Shown here in pieces: positions 1 through 8,955 of a stretch of 64,000 nt of DNA. Position numbers and translations under genes: made by a program. Location of the stretch: NCBI GenBank assembly GCA_047601145.1, contig JASGJW010000001.1, forward strand, positions 248,001-312,000, written 5' to 3'. Position 1 is the first letter of the stretch. Every line of letters starts with the position of its first letter. The notes beneath the pieces are model-generated. The model was not told where the DNA came from and ran no database searches. It saw nothing but the letters and a program-made list of their open reading frames with translations. This DNA comes from UBA7672 sp047601145 (GTDB taxonomy: Bacteria > Pseudomonadota > Alphaproteobacteria > Caulobacterales > Hyphomonadaceae).

Positions 1-339
1 CAAGACCTGTCTTCCCGCATGGGACGGCTGGGCGAGGCCCTCGCCGGCCACGTCCTTCTGAAACCGCTTGCCGTCCTTTCCGGTGAGACGATCTGCAGGG
101 CGGGCGCAATTGTCACCCTAGAGGGCCATCCCGTCGCGAAAGCGCTCGAGCCCCGGAACGGCGATCAACGCTTGCCGTCATGGAGCGGCTGCCGGCGACT
201 TGGCGCGAACGAAGTCGCCATCCTCTCAGCGCATCCGCGCTCGCTCGATAGCCGCTATTTCGGGCCTGTTCCGATGAGCGACGTCATCGGCCTTGCCCGC
301 CCCGTTCTTACCTTCGCCAGCGGCCCGGAGGACAGGTGA
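1..339 (+). CDS. traF: Conjugal transfer signal peptidase TraF, C-terminal part (gene enters from the left edge)
   Basis: The reading frame is open from base 1, so the start lies outside the window. The visible part matches the end of TraF, an S26-type serine peptidase that matures the TrbC pilin. Recognisable family pieces are LLKPLAVLSGETICR, then LPSWSGC, and the terminal DSRYFGPVPMSDVIGLARP stretch with its RYFGP signature. The N-terminal membrane anchor and catalytic Ser/Lys are not in view. The stop TGA overlaps the traG start region, so the two genes are translationally coupled. An internal ATG at 19 is unlikely to be a real start because the conserved fold begins upstream. Confidence 0.8.
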   Translation, partial: QDLSSRMGRLGEALAGHVLLKPLAVLSGETICRAGAIVTLEGHPVAKALEPRNGDQRLPSWSGCRRLGANEVAILSAHPRSLDSRYFGPVPMSDVIGLARPVLTFASGPEDR

Positions 340-2309
340 TGGGATCGGGCAGGATTTTCTGGGGCCAGATCGTCGCTGTCCTTGGCGCGCTTTTCCTCAG
401 TGCGATCGCTGCAACACAATGGGTTGCTGATGCACTCGGGCATCAGGCCGCGCTCGGACCGCCTGACGCTGTCCTTCTCGATCACCGCCTCTATGCGCCG
501 TGGAAATTTCTCGAATGGTGGTTCAAATTCGACGCTTATGCGCGCGGGGTCTTCGAGACCGGCGCGCTGATCTTCCTTTGCGGCGTCCTCCTGTCCATCC
601 TCTCCGCCTTTGCATTTTCGCTCTGGCGCTCACGTGAAGACAAGAAGGCCAGCACTTACGGAACAGCGCGCTGGGCCAACGCGCGTGATATCAGGCGGCT
701 CGGCCTCAACGCAGGCGACGGCGTCATTCTGGGCGAAGCCCATGGCCACATTCTACGTCACGATGGCGACGAGCACGTTCTCGTTGTGGCGCCAACCAAC
801 ACCGGCAAGAGCGTCGGCGTCTCGCTGCCGACCGGCCTCACCTGGCGCGGGTCCTATTTTACTCTCGACCTCAAGGGGGAGAACTGGACGATCACGTCAG
901 GCCTGCGCCGTTCGTTCGGCCCGGTCTATCGCTTTGCGCCGACGCGTGAGGACACACATCGCTACAATCCGCTGACCGCAATCCGGCGCGGAGACAGCGA
1001 AGTGCGCGATGCACAGGTTCTGGCCGACATGCTCGTCGATCCGGAAGGCGCGCTGCGCGAACGCTCCCACTGGCAACTGCGCGCTTTCGAACTCCTGGTC
1101 GCTGCAATGCTGTGGACGCTCTACGCCGAGCGCGAAAAATCGCTGGCGCGCGTTGGTGAAATCCTTGCCGATCCGGCGCGTCCGGTTCTTGACCTCTTCG
1201 CCGACATGCTCAACCGGCCTATCCGGGATGGCGCGCCCCATCCAATTGTCGCAGCCGGCGCGCGCCAGATGCTGGACATGGCGGAGGGCGAACGATCCGG
1301 TGTCGTTTCAACCGCCCTTGGCTGTCTTGCGCTCTATCGCGATCCTGTCCTTGCGCGGGCGACGAGCGCATCGGACTTCGCCATCGAGGATCTGGTGGCT
1401 GGCGCCCAGCCGGTCTCGCTCTACCTGATCGTGCCGCCCGAAGAAATGTCGCGGCTCAAGGCGCTCCTTCGCCTTGTGATCAACCAGCTCCTCAAACGGC
1501 TCACCGAGATAGCCGCGCGCGAACCCGACGGGCGGCGGGTTCTCCTGTTGCTCGATGAATTCCCCCAGCTCGGCCGGCTCGACTTCTTCGAACACGCTCT
1601 GGCCTATATCCGCGGCTACCGGCTCAAGGCCTGCCTGGTTGCGCAATCCCTGAACCAGATCGCGCAGGCCTATGGCGAGCACGCCTCGATCCTCGACAAC
1701 GCCCATGTCCGCGTGGCTTTCGCCTGCAATGACGAGCGCACGGCGCGGCGCATTTCCGACATGCTTGGCGTCACCACCGAGACACGCGCGCAGATGAACT
1801 ATGCCGGCTCGCGCATGGCGCCCTGGCTGGGGCACACCATGGTCTCGCGTCAGGAGGTGGGCAGACCGCTCCTGACCCCAGGCGAGGTCATGCAGCTCCC
1901 GCCGGATGAGGCTGTGATCCTGACCGGCGGCGCCCCGCCCATCCGCGCAAGGAAGATCCGGTATTTTGCAATGCCTGTCTTCAAGGCGCGCGTGCGACCG
2001 CCCTTTGCGTCCCCACGACCCGGCGCTCGTGGCCTTCCGACCAGCTGGGATGGTCTTGCCGTCCCACCTGCGATCCCCCACGCACCGCTGCAGACCGTCC
2101 AAGGCGCAAGCGCGTCTCCTCCCTCACCCGCACACGCGCGGGCGGCAACGTCCACTCAGACATCATTCGACTTCATCGCTCATCCCGCACCCGTCGACCC
2201 GCCCGCTCGGGCCGACAACGCTCGCCGCCCTGCCTTGCCGGGTGCGGACATCAGACCTCCAGGGGCCGGATACGGGATCGACCCCCAAGATTTCGAAGAG
2301 GAGTTCTGA
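339..2309 (+). CDS. traG: TraG/VirD4-type coupling ATPase
   Basis: Type IV coupling protein that links the relaxosome to the mating channel at the inner membrane. About 656 aa. Two N-terminal membrane segments (about residues 7-27 and 72-95) precede the RecA-like domain. Walker A reads APTNTGKSVG (about 151-160) and Walker B LLLLDEFPQLG (about 402-412). The C-terminal 90 residues are Pro/Ala-rich and probably disordered. ATG 339 is preferred to GTG 336 because GGAGG at 327-331 is then well spaced. It overlaps the traF stop and is followed within 6 bases by the ribbon-helix-helix gene, the order seen in Tn4371-like elements. Confidence 0.93.
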   Translation: MGSGRIFWGQIVAVLGALFLSAIAATQWVADALGHQAALGPPDAVLLDHRLYAPWKFLEWWFKFDAYARGVFETGALIFLCGVLLSILSAFAFSLWRSREDKKASTYGTARWANARDIRRLGLNAGDGVILGEAHGHILRHDGDEHVLVVAPTNTGKSVGVSLPTGLTWRGSYFTLDLKGENWTITSGLRRSFGPVYRFAPTREDTHRYNPLTAIRRGDSEVRDAQVLADMLVDPEGALRERSHWQLRAFELLVAAMLWTLYAEREKSLARVGEILADPARPVLDLFADMLNRPIRDGAPHPIVAAGARQMLDMAEGERSGVVSTALGCLALYRDPVLARATSASDFAIEDLVAGAQPVSLYLIVPPEEMSRLKALLRLVINQLLKRLTEIAAREPDGRRVLLLLDEFPQLGRLDFFEHALAYIRGYRLKACLVAQSLNQIAQAYGEHASILDNAHVRVAFACNDERTARRISDMLGVTTETRAQMNYAGSRMAPWLGHTMVSRQEVGRPLLTPGEVMQLPPDEAVILTGGAPPIRARKIRYFAMPVFKARVRPPFASPRPGARGLPTSWDGLAVPPAIPHAPLQTVQGASASPPSPAHARAATSTQTSFDFIAHPAPVDPPARADNARRPALPGADIRPPGAGYGIDPQDFEEEF

Positions 2310-2314
2310 ACGCC

Positions 2315-2758
2315 ATGAGCCGGGTAAAAGTCACCACTTACGTCACTCCGGAATTCGTCGACGCCATCAGGCGCGTCGCGGCGGTCAAGGATCGCTCCAC
2401 CTCCGACGTCTTCCGCGACGCAATCGAACGCTATTTTGCAACCGCCCGTCCCGAAGCCGAGCATCACGCGCTGATGGCGAAGCTCGAGAACATGGCCGAG
2501 CGTCTTGGCGGGGTCGAAAAATCCATCGAGGCGCTGTTTGAGCTCACCTGCCATGCAACGCGCTTCACGATGAGCCTGGCCCCGGAAATTCCCGATCCGG
2601 ACAAGGCGGCGTTCAGCGCGCGCGGCCGACAGCGCTTCCGCAATCTGATCACCGCGATTGTGTCGCGCCTGCAGGCAGGCCGCAGCGCCTGGCGCGACCA
2701 TTTTTCAGGCCCGACCATCGAGGAGACGAACCCTCCGTCCGGGGAAGATCCCCAATGA
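2315..2758 (+). CDS. Ribbon-helix-helix (CopG-like) protein of the tra/trb operon
   Basis: 147 aa. The N-terminal 50 residues fit a ribbon-helix-helix DNA-binding fold: a short strand (VKVTTYVT) followed by two helices with the spacing of CopG/MetJ proteins (STSDVFRDAIERYF). The remaining 90 residues look helical, with a heptad-like stretch around 55-80. The gene sits between traG and trbB, and its stop overlaps the trbB start (ATGA). Proteins at this place in Tn4371-like elements are often annotated CopG-family. A role in repressing the transfer operon or assisting the relaxosome is inferred from position only. Confidence 0.8.
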   Translation: MSRVKVTTYVTPEFVDAIRRVAAVKDRSTSDVFRDAIERYFATARPEAEHHALMAKLENMAERLGGVEKSIEALFELTCHATRFTMSLAPEIPDPDKAAFSARGRQRFRNLITAIVSRLQAGRSAWRDHFSGPTIEETNPPSGEDPQ

Positions 2759-3738
2759 GCCCGCTGCCGCACGCCGGATCTGAGGCTTCGCGCGGGCTCG
2801 CCATGCTGGCGACGGCGCTGGGCCAACGCCTGATCGATCTCCTGCGCGCGGAGGACACGCTCGAAGTCATCGCCAATCCTGACGGGCGGGTGTGGATCGA
2901 GCGGGCGGGCGTTGGGCGCATGGCTGCGGGCTTTGCTCTCGGTCCGGTCGAGACAGAACGCGCCATACGCCTTGTAGCGACGCTTACAGGCTCGGAGGTC
3001 ACGCGCGAGAAGCCGATCGTTTCAGCCGAACTCCCCCCGCGCGGCGAGCGCTTCGAGGGCGTGCTGCCACCGGTTGCGCGCGCGCCCTGCTTTGCGATCC
3101 GCAAGCCCGCTTCCCGGATCCTCACCCTGTCCGACTTTGTCCGCGCCGGCGTTGCAACCGACCTGCAGCAAGCCCTTCTGGCGACCGCCGTCGCAAGCCG
3201 CGCGAACATCATCATCGCCGGCGGCACGGGCTCGGGCAAGACGACGCTCGCCAACGCGCTCCTGTCCGAGATTGCAATGCTGAACGAGCGCGTTGTCATT
3301 CTTGAAGACACGCGCGAATTGCAGTGCGCGGCCGAGGATGTCGTCGCCCTGCGCACCCAGCCAGGCGCTGTATCGCTAAGCGATCTTGTCCGATCGACCC
3401 TTCGCCTGCGGCCCGATCGCATCATCGTCGGCGAGGTGCGAGGATCTGAAGCGCTCGATCTTCTCAAGGCCTGGAACACAGGACATCCCGGCGGCATCGC
3501 GACACTGCATGCCAATTCGGCGCGCGCAGCTCTCACCCGCCTCGAGCAACTGGCCATGGAGGCCTCGACGAGCCCGCCGACGGCGCTCATCGCCGAATCG
3601 GTCGATCTCGTCGTCTTCATCGAGCGTGGCGGGCCCGCGGGCCGGCGCATCGCCGACATCTACGCCCCTTCCAGGAGGCAAGACCCCGACGCGCGCGGGA
3701 TACGTGCGAACACCCAGCATGAGGAAGACAGGACATGA
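2755..3738 (+). CDS. trbB: TrbB, VirB11-family secretion ATPase
   Basis: Hexameric cytoplasmic ATPase that powers pilus assembly and DNA transfer. 327 aa, normal for TrbB. The Walker A is GGTGSGKTT (about residues 156-164), the Asp box is ILEDTRELQC, and the Walker B region is RPDRIIVGEVRG (about 218-229). It is followed by the TGHPGGIATLHANS histidine box of the VirB11 family. The start ATG overlaps the previous stop, and its own stop overlaps the trbC start. Confidence 0.95.
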   Translation: MSPLPHAGSEASRGLAMLATALGQRLIDLLRAEDTLEVIANPDGRVWIERAGVGRMAAGFALGPVETERAIRLVATLTGSEVTREKPIVSAELPPRGERFEGVLPPVARAPCFAIRKPASRILTLSDFVRAGVATDLQQALLATAVASRANIIIAGGTGSGKTTLANALLSEIAMLNERVVILEDTRELQCAAEDVVALRTQPGAVSLSDLVRSTLRLRPDRIIVGEVRGSEALDLLKAWNTGHPGGIATLHANSARAALTRLEQLAMEASTSPPTALIAESVDLVVFIERGGPAGRRIADIYAPSRRQDPDARGIRANTQHEEDRT

Positions 3739-4067
3739 CGTCGACAACTCTTGAGCGCGCTATTCGCGTGCTTGCATCAAGCGCCATAGCCGCCGCGCTT
3801 TTCGCCGGCGCTGCGCATGCCGCCACCGGAGGCGGCGGCATGCCATGGGAGGGCCCACTGACTGCGATCATGGATTCGATCACCGGGCCCGTCGCCCGCA
3901 TCATTGCCATCCTGATCATCGTCGCGACCGGACTGACGCTCGCCTTCGGCGATGTCGGGCAGGGTTTCAAGAAGCTGATCCAGATCCTGTTCGGCCTTGC
4001 GATCACCTTCGCTGCGGCAAGCTTCTTCCTGCCGCTGGTCGGCGGTAGCGGCGCGCTCGTTCCCTGA
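3735..4067 (+). CDS. trbC: TrbC, conjugative pilin precursor
   Basis: 110 aa, VirB2-like. A signal peptide ends near AHA (residues 27-29). Two hydrophobic segments follow (about 48-70 and 80-102), as in pilins that are cut and sometimes cyclised by TraF. The short polar loop between them (FGDVGQGFKKL) is typical of the family. It overlaps trbB by 4 bases and is followed by trbD after 20 bases. Confidence 0.9.
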   Translation: MTSTTLERAIRVLASSAIAAALFAGAAHAATGGGGMPWEGPLTAIMDSITGPVARIIAILIIVATGLTLAFGDVGQGFKKLIQILFGLAITFAAASFFLPLVGGSGALVP

Positions 4068-4087
4068 TCCGAGAACGAGGATCTCGC

Positions 4088-4354
4088 ATGCCGGATGCCG
4101 GCGAAATCCCGGGCTTTGTGGCGCCGCTCCGCCAGGCGTTGACCCAACCTGTGCTCCTTGGCGGGGCGCCGCGCTCCCTGGCCATTCTCAGCGGGACGAT
4201 CGCCCTGGTGATCGTCTTCGCCGGGGCGCTTGTCGCCGGGATCGTGCTCGCAATCGCGGGCCATGCCGCGGGCGTCTTTCTGGCCCGGCAGGACGCCCAG
4301 GCGGTCGACGCCCTGAAGCGCTGCATGCGCATCCCCGACCGGTTCGAACCCTGA
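4088..4354 (+). CDS. trbD: TrbD, VirB3-like inner membrane protein
   Basis: 88 aa with one long hydrophobic hairpin (about residues 34-64) and a short charged C terminus (ALKRCMRIPDRFEP). The PGFVAPLRQALTQPVLLGGAPR opening (two halves of one stretch) is typical of TrbD. VirB3-type proteins work with the VirB4-type ATPase, here encoded directly downstream as trbE. The start ATG at 4088 has little Shine-Dalgarno signal but is the only in-frame start before the conserved region. Confidence 0.88.
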   Translation: MPDAGEIPGFVAPLRQALTQPVLLGGAPRSLAILSGTIALVIVFAGALVAGIVLAIAGHAAGVFLARQDAQAVDALKRCMRIPDRFEP

Positions 4355-4374
4355 GCCAAGAGAAGAGACACTCC

Positions 4375-6876
4375 ATGATCAGCTTCGCGCCTTACGCTCA
4401 TCGCCCGTCGCGACTGGAAGACTTCCTGCCCTGGGGTCTCCTCGTGGCGCCCGGCGTCATTCTCAACAAGGATGGCTCCTTCCAGCGCACGGCGTCTTTC
4501 AGGGGGCCGGACGTGCGATCCTCGACGCCGCAGGAACTGAGCGCGTTTGCGGCGCGCGCCAACAATGTGTTCCGGCGTCTTGGCTCTGGCTGGGCGGTCT
4601 ATATCGAGGCGGAGCGCTGTGAGATCACGTCCTATCCCGGCGGGGTCTTCCCAGACGATCTTTCACGCCTGATCGATGCCGAGCGCGCCGCCGCCTTCGA
4701 GGCGGCGGGCGCGCAGTTCGAGACGTTTCATCATCTTACCTTGCAATGGACCCCGCCGCCGGATGCACACGCAAGGGCGCATGCCTTCTTCTTCGAACTC
4801 GACAGAAAAGCTCGCGAACATGGCGCATCGTCCGAGGAGCAGGCAGCGCGCGCGGTGCGTCATGCAGGATTGCGGACAGCGCGCGATGCGCTTGAGCAGT
4901 TCCAACGCCTCGCGGCCCAGGCCTTCGATCTCTTCGAGGGAATTGTTGCAGCCTTTCACCTGCTCGATGACGATGAGACGCTGACCTATCTGCGCCGCAC
5001 CATCTCGCCGCGCCCGCGCCCTGTCCGCGCCCCGGCGGCAGGCGCCTTTCTCGACGGGCTTGTCTGCGATGCGCCGTTGATCGGGGGGACACGCCCGATA
5101 CTCGGCGACCGGCATCTGCGTGTTCTCACCCTCAAGGGCTTCCCGCCTTTGACGGCGCCTGGCCTGCTCGATGATCTGAACGCACTTCCCCTCGCCTACA
5201 GATGGATGACCCGCTTCATCTGCCTCGACCGTCAGGATGCGGAGGCAGCGCTGATCCGCTGGCGCAGGCTCTGGTTCTCCAAGCGAAAATCGCTGTCCTC
5301 GCTCGTCAAGGAGGTTCTCACCCGCGAGACCGCAACCTTCTCCAATCCCGATGCGCTCGCCAAGACGGCGGAAGTGGAAGGCGCCCTTGAAGACCTCGGC
5401 TCGGATGCGATCGGCTTTGGCTATCTGACCTCGACGCTTGTCGTCTCTGGCGCAAGCGAAGAGGAAGCTGAGGACAAGCTGCGCCTTGCCGACCAGATGA
5501 TCGGCGCGCGCGGCTTCGTCACCATCCCCGAACGGCTCAATGCGGTCGAGGCCTGGCTCTCGAGCCTCCCGGGACACGCCTTCGCGAACGTGCGTCAGCC
5601 GATGGTCTCGACGCTCAATCTGTCTCACATCGCCCCGCTTGCTGCGCCGTGGGCCGGCGAGAGCTGGAACCGCCATCTTGACGCCCCGCCGCTCGCAATG
5701 GCCAGGACAGAAGGGGCAACGCCTTTCCGGCTTGATCTTCATGTCGGCGATGTCGGCCATACGCTGGTCATCGGGCCGACTGGCGCGGGCAAATCGGTCC
5801 TTCTGGCGTTCCTTGCGCTGCAATGGCGCCGATACGCCAACAGCCAGGTCTTTGTGTTCGACAAGGGCGGCTCGGCAAGGGCTGCAATCCTCGGGATGGG
5901 CGGGATCGCCATTGATCTTGGCGGGGATGGCGCGCCAGCCTTTCAGCCTCTGGCAGGGATCGATCAGCCGCGCCTGCGGGCCCGGGCGCTCGAATGGGTC
6001 CTTTCGCTCCTGACACAGGATGGCCTTGAGCCAACACCTGAGATCCGCGAGCGCATCTGGCTGGCTCTCAGCAGCCTTTCAACCGCCCCCCTGGATCAGC
6101 GCCATCTGACTGGCCTGCGCCTCCTCGTCCAGGACGGCGATGTTCAGTCCGCCCTCCTGCCTTACACCCAGGAAGGCGCATTCGGGTCGATCTTCGATGG
6201 CGAGGCCGACCGGCTGGCCCTCTCCGATGCTGTCCTCTTCGAAATGGAGGGGATAATGGGCCGGCCGCGCGCTGCAGCGCCCGCCCTCCTTCACCTGTTC
6301 GATCGGCTCGAAGAGCGGTTCGATGGCCGACCGAGCCTTCTTGTCCTCGATGAAGCGTGGCTCTTCCTCGACACGCCCCTTTTTGCCGCCCGCATTCGCG
6401 AATGGCTGAAGACGCTGCGCAAGAAAAACGTCGCCGTGGTGTTTTCAACCCAATCGCTTGCCGACATCGCCGATAGCCCCATTGCGCCGGCCCTGATCGA
6501 ATCGTGTTCAACGCGCCTCTATCTTCCCAACGACCGCGCGCACGAACCGCAGCAAAGCGAAGCCTATCAGCGCTTCGGTCTCAACGGGACCGAGATCGGC
6601 CTGCTTGCGACGGCTCAACCCAAACGTCACTACTACTATGCGAGCCCCAAAGGCCGTCGCCTGTTCGAACTCGCCCTCGGCCCCGTGGCGCTTGCCGTCT
6701 GTTCGGCTTCTGACCCCGCCGCCCTCGAACGCGTGCGCAGTCTCGAACGCGAGGCCAGCCCTGTCCCGTTCTGGCGCCGCTTCCTTGCAGCCACGCGGCT
6801 CAGCTGGGTGCTCGATGCGCTCGATGCGCCAGACATTCCAACATCCAACTCCAACACGAAGAGGGACTTCCCGTGA
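4375..6876 (+). CDS. trbE: TrbE, VirB4-family transfer ATPase
   Basis: Largest ATPase of the transfer channel, about 833 aa. The frame stays open upstream to about 3997, but that part lies over trbC/trbD. ATG 4375, preceded by AGAGAAGAGA and followed by MISFAPYAHRPSRLEDFLPW, is the family start. Walker A is GPTGAGKS (about residues 467-474) and Walker B is LLVLDEAWLFLD (about 655-666). The C-terminal STQSLADIADSPIAPALIES segment matches VirB4/TrbE proteins. The stop overlaps the trbJ GTG start. Confidence 0.95.
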   Translation: MISFAPYAHRPSRLEDFLPWGLLVAPGVILNKDGSFQRTASFRGPDVRSSTPQELSAFAARANNVFRRLGSGWAVYIEAERCEITSYPGGVFPDDLSRLIDAERAAAFEAAGAQFETFHHLTLQWTPPPDAHARAHAFFFELDRKAREHGASSEEQAARAVRHAGLRTARDALEQFQRLAAQAFDLFEGIVAAFHLLDDDETLTYLRRTISPRPRPVRAPAAGAFLDGLVCDAPLIGGTRPILGDRHLRVLTLKGFPPLTAPGLLDDLNALPLAYRWMTRFICLDRQDAEAALIRWRRLWFSKRKSLSSLVKEVLTRETATFSNPDALAKTAEVEGALEDLGSDAIGFGYLTSTLVVSGASEEEAEDKLRLADQMIGARGFVTIPERLNAVEAWLSSLPGHAFANVRQPMVSTLNLSHIAPLAAPWAGESWNRHLDAPPLAMARTEGATPFRLDLHVGDVGHTLVIGPTGAGKSVLLAFLALQWRRYANSQVFVFDKGGSARAAILGMGGIAIDLGGDGAPAFQPLAGIDQPRLRARALEWVLSLLTQDGLEPTPEIRERIWLALSSLSTAPLDQRHLTGLRLLVQDGDVQSALLPYTQEGAFGSIFDGEADRLALSDAVLFEMEGIMGRPRAAAPALLHLFDRLEERFDGRPSLLVLDEAWLFLDTPLFAARIREWLKTLRKKNVAVVFSTQSLADIADSPIAPALIESCSTRLYLPNDRAHEPQQSEAYQRFGLNGTEIGLLATAQPKRHYYYASPKGRRLFELALGPVALAVCSASDPAALERVRSLEREASPVPFWRRFLAATRLSWVLDALDAPDIPTSNSNTKRDFP

Positions 6877-7607
6877 ATGACCGGCACTTTCTTTCCATCC
6901 TGCGGCTCCTGGGTGCGGCGCTCGCGACGTTTTCTGCAGCCCCCGCCCACGCGCAGCTGACGGTGATCGATCCTTCGAACCTCATCCAGAACGCCTGGAC
7001 GGCCGCGCGTGCGCTCGAACAGATCAACAATCAGGTGATGCAGATCACCAATCAGATCCGGCAGCTCGAGAACGACGCGCTCAACCTCACGCGTCTTGGC
7101 AATACGTTCGCGCCGGAGATCATGGCGCAGCTGAGGGCCATGGACGCGCTTATCTCCGAGGCGCGCGGGCTTGCCCTTCAGGTCGGCGATACCCGCGCAG
7201 CTCTCGAACGGCTCTATTCGGGCGATTATCGCAACACCGATGCCGCCGAGCGGGCGCATGCGGCGGTCCAACAGATCGATGCCGCCCGCGCAGCGCTGCA
7301 AACGTCGCTCATCCTGCAGGCGCAGGCGACGGAGCAGATGCGCGATGATCAGGCAGTGCTGCAATCCCTGAGCGCCGCCAGCTCCAGCGCACCCGGCACG
7401 CTCGCAGCTATCCAGTCGACCAACGAGCTCCTGACCTTCCAGGCCGAGCAGTCCATGCGCCTCCAGGCCCTGCTGGTCGCGCAGTCACGCGCGGAAGCCC
7501 TCGAGCAAGCGCGCGAGATGGAGGCGCGCGCGCAGGCCCAGGCAGAGCGCGCGCACTTCTTCTCGGATGCGGCAAGCGCACACCCTGGCGCCAAGCCCTG
7601 GCCCTGA
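6873..7607 (+). CDS. trbJ: TrbJ, VirB5-like periplasmic pilus-tip protein
   Basis: 244 aa. The GTG start overlaps the trbE stop. A signal peptide runs to about AHAQ (residue 28). The mature protein is strongly helical and coiled-coil-like, beginning TVIDPSNLIQNAWTAARALE and continuing with the QINNQVMQITNQIRQLEND heptads that identify TrbJ. VirB5-type proteins sit at the pilus tip. In RP4 and Ti plasmids an entry-exclusion gene, trbK, follows trbJ; here only 16 bases separate trbJ from trbL, so trbK is absent. Confidence 0.92.
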   Translation: MNDRHFLSILRLLGAALATFSAAPAHAQLTVIDPSNLIQNAWTAARALEQINNQVMQITNQIRQLENDALNLTRLGNTFAPEIMAQLRAMDALISEARGLALQVGDTRAALERLYSGDYRNTDAAERAHAAVQQIDAARAALQTSLILQAQATEQMRDDQAVLQSLSAASSSAPGTLAAIQSTNELLTFQAEQSMRLQALLVAQSRAEALEQAREMEARAQAQAERAHFFSDAASAHPGAKPWP

Positions 7608-7623
7608 TCGCAAGGAGGCGAGG

Positions 7624-8952
7624 ATGGACGATTTCTCAGCGATCGATGGGTTCCTGCAGACCTTCATCACCTACATCGATTCCGGCTTTGGCCTCATCTC
7701 GGGTGATGTGACGTCGCTGGCTGCGATCCTGATCGTCATTGATGTCACGCTTGCGGCGCTGTTCTGGGCGTGGGGTTCGGGCGACATCCTCGAAAGCCTG
7801 GTGCGCAAGACACTCTATGTCGGCGCGTTCGCTTTCATCTTCAACAATTTCTGGATGCTGACCAATACGGTCTTCTTCTCGTTCGCATCGCTGGGCCTCA
7901 CCGCCTCCGGTGCTCCGCTCGAGCCAGGCGATCTTTTGAAGCCCGGTCTCATCGCAGCCGAAGGACTTTCCGCCTCTCAGCCCATCTTCGACCACATCGG
8001 AACGATCGCGCCGGGCCCGTTCGAGTTCTTCGGCAACCTCGCCGAAGTGATCCTGCTGTGTCTTGGCGGCGTCATCGTGATCGCGGCCTTTTTTGTCCTC
8101 TCAATCCAGCTTTTTGTCCTGATCGTCGAATTCAAGCTGACGACGCTCGCAGGGTTCATTCTCGTTCCCTTCGCCTTCTGGCGGCAGACGACATTCCTGG
8201 CCGAGCGCGTCCTTGGCAATGTGATCTCCTCCGGCATCAAGGTCCTGGTGATCGCCGTCATCATCGGGATTGGATCGGGCATGTTCGCAACGCTGCGAAC
8301 AGCGCTCAACGCCGATGACATGACGATCGCGCAGGCATTCTCGGTTGTCCTTGGTGCACTGACGCTAATGGGCCTTGCGATCTTCTGCCCGCGTATTGCC
8401 GCAGGTCTCGTCTCGGGCGCGCCGCAGCTCTCGGCAGGAGCTGCCGCTGCAACAGGCATGGGCGTTACGGCGGCCGGCGCAGGCGCCCTCATGGTCGGGC
8501 GCGCAACGGCCGGCGCCACAATGGGCGCCGTCAGGGCCGGCGCGGAAGGAACCGCAAGCTCGGCTGGCGCCCTGCGCGCAGCGACGGCGCTCGGCGCATT
8601 GCGCACCGGCCTGTCGGGCCCGGCCGCTGCCCCGCTCAATGCTGCAATCGGCCTTGGAGCTGCGGCGGCCGGGAATGCGCGTCAGAGCGCAAGCCGCATC
8701 GCTGGGCATTTTGACGCGCGGGCGAGAAGCGCGCAGCGGGCGGTGACAGGCGCCTCGGGTGTTTCGACCATTCTCCCATCGGCACGGGCGCCGTCGGCCG
8801 ATCACGCGCCTGACGATCAGCCAGCCTGGGCGAAGCGCTTTCGTCAGGGCCAGGCGATACGCGAGGCCGCGCTCATGGCCGCGCACACGCTTGGGGCGGG
8901 TGATGGCGCGGCTGGTTCCGAAGGCCCCAACCTCAAACAGCAGAAGGACTAG
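7624..8952 (+). CDS. trbL: TrbL, VirB6-like polytopic channel protein
   Basis: About 442 aa. ATG 7624 is chosen because AAGGAGG lies just upstream and the family sequence (DFSAIDGFLQTFITYIDSGF) begins there; the open frame extends back to 7567 inside trbJ. Six or so membrane segments occupy residues 25-270. The C-terminal third is low-complexity Ala/Gly-rich (GAGALMVGRATAGATMGAV), usual for TrbL. VirB6 proteins form part of the inner-membrane translocation path. Confidence 0.93.
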   Translation: MDDFSAIDGFLQTFITYIDSGFGLISGDVTSLAAILIVIDVTLAALFWAWGSGDILESLVRKTLYVGAFAFIFNNFWMLTNTVFFSFASLGLTASGAPLEPGDLLKPGLIAAEGLSASQPIFDHIGTIAPGPFEFFGNLAEVILLCLGGVIVIAAFFVLSIQLFVLIVEFKLTTLAGFILVPFAFWRQTTFLAERVLGNVISSGIKVLVIAVIIGIGSGMFATLRTALNADDMTIAQAFSVVLGALTLMGLAIFCPRIAAGLVSGAPQLSAGAAAATGMGVTAAGAGALMVGRATAGATMGAVRAGAEGTASSAGALRAATALGALRTGLSGPAAAPLNAAIGLGAAAAGNARQSASRIAGHFDARARSAQRAVTGASGVSTILPSARAPSADHAPDDQPAWAKRFRQGQAIREAALMAAHTLGAGDGAAGSEGPNLKQQKD

Positions 8953-8955
8953 GCA

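Noticed and set aside
1308..2102. 264-aa open frame on the minus strand
   Set aside because: Antisense to traG, with no family resemblance and no ribosome site.
2649..3659. 336-aa Arg/Ser-rich frame on the minus strand
   Set aside because: Antisense to trbB; composition is that of a shadow frame.
4341..4350. GGTTCGAACC resembling a tRNA T-arm
   Set aside because: It lies inside the end of trbD and no acceptor or anticodon arms can be drawn around it.
4663..5823. 386-aa open frame on the minus strand
   Set aside because: It lies wholly opposite trbE, whose motifs are intact; long antisense frames are expected in GC-rich coding DNA.
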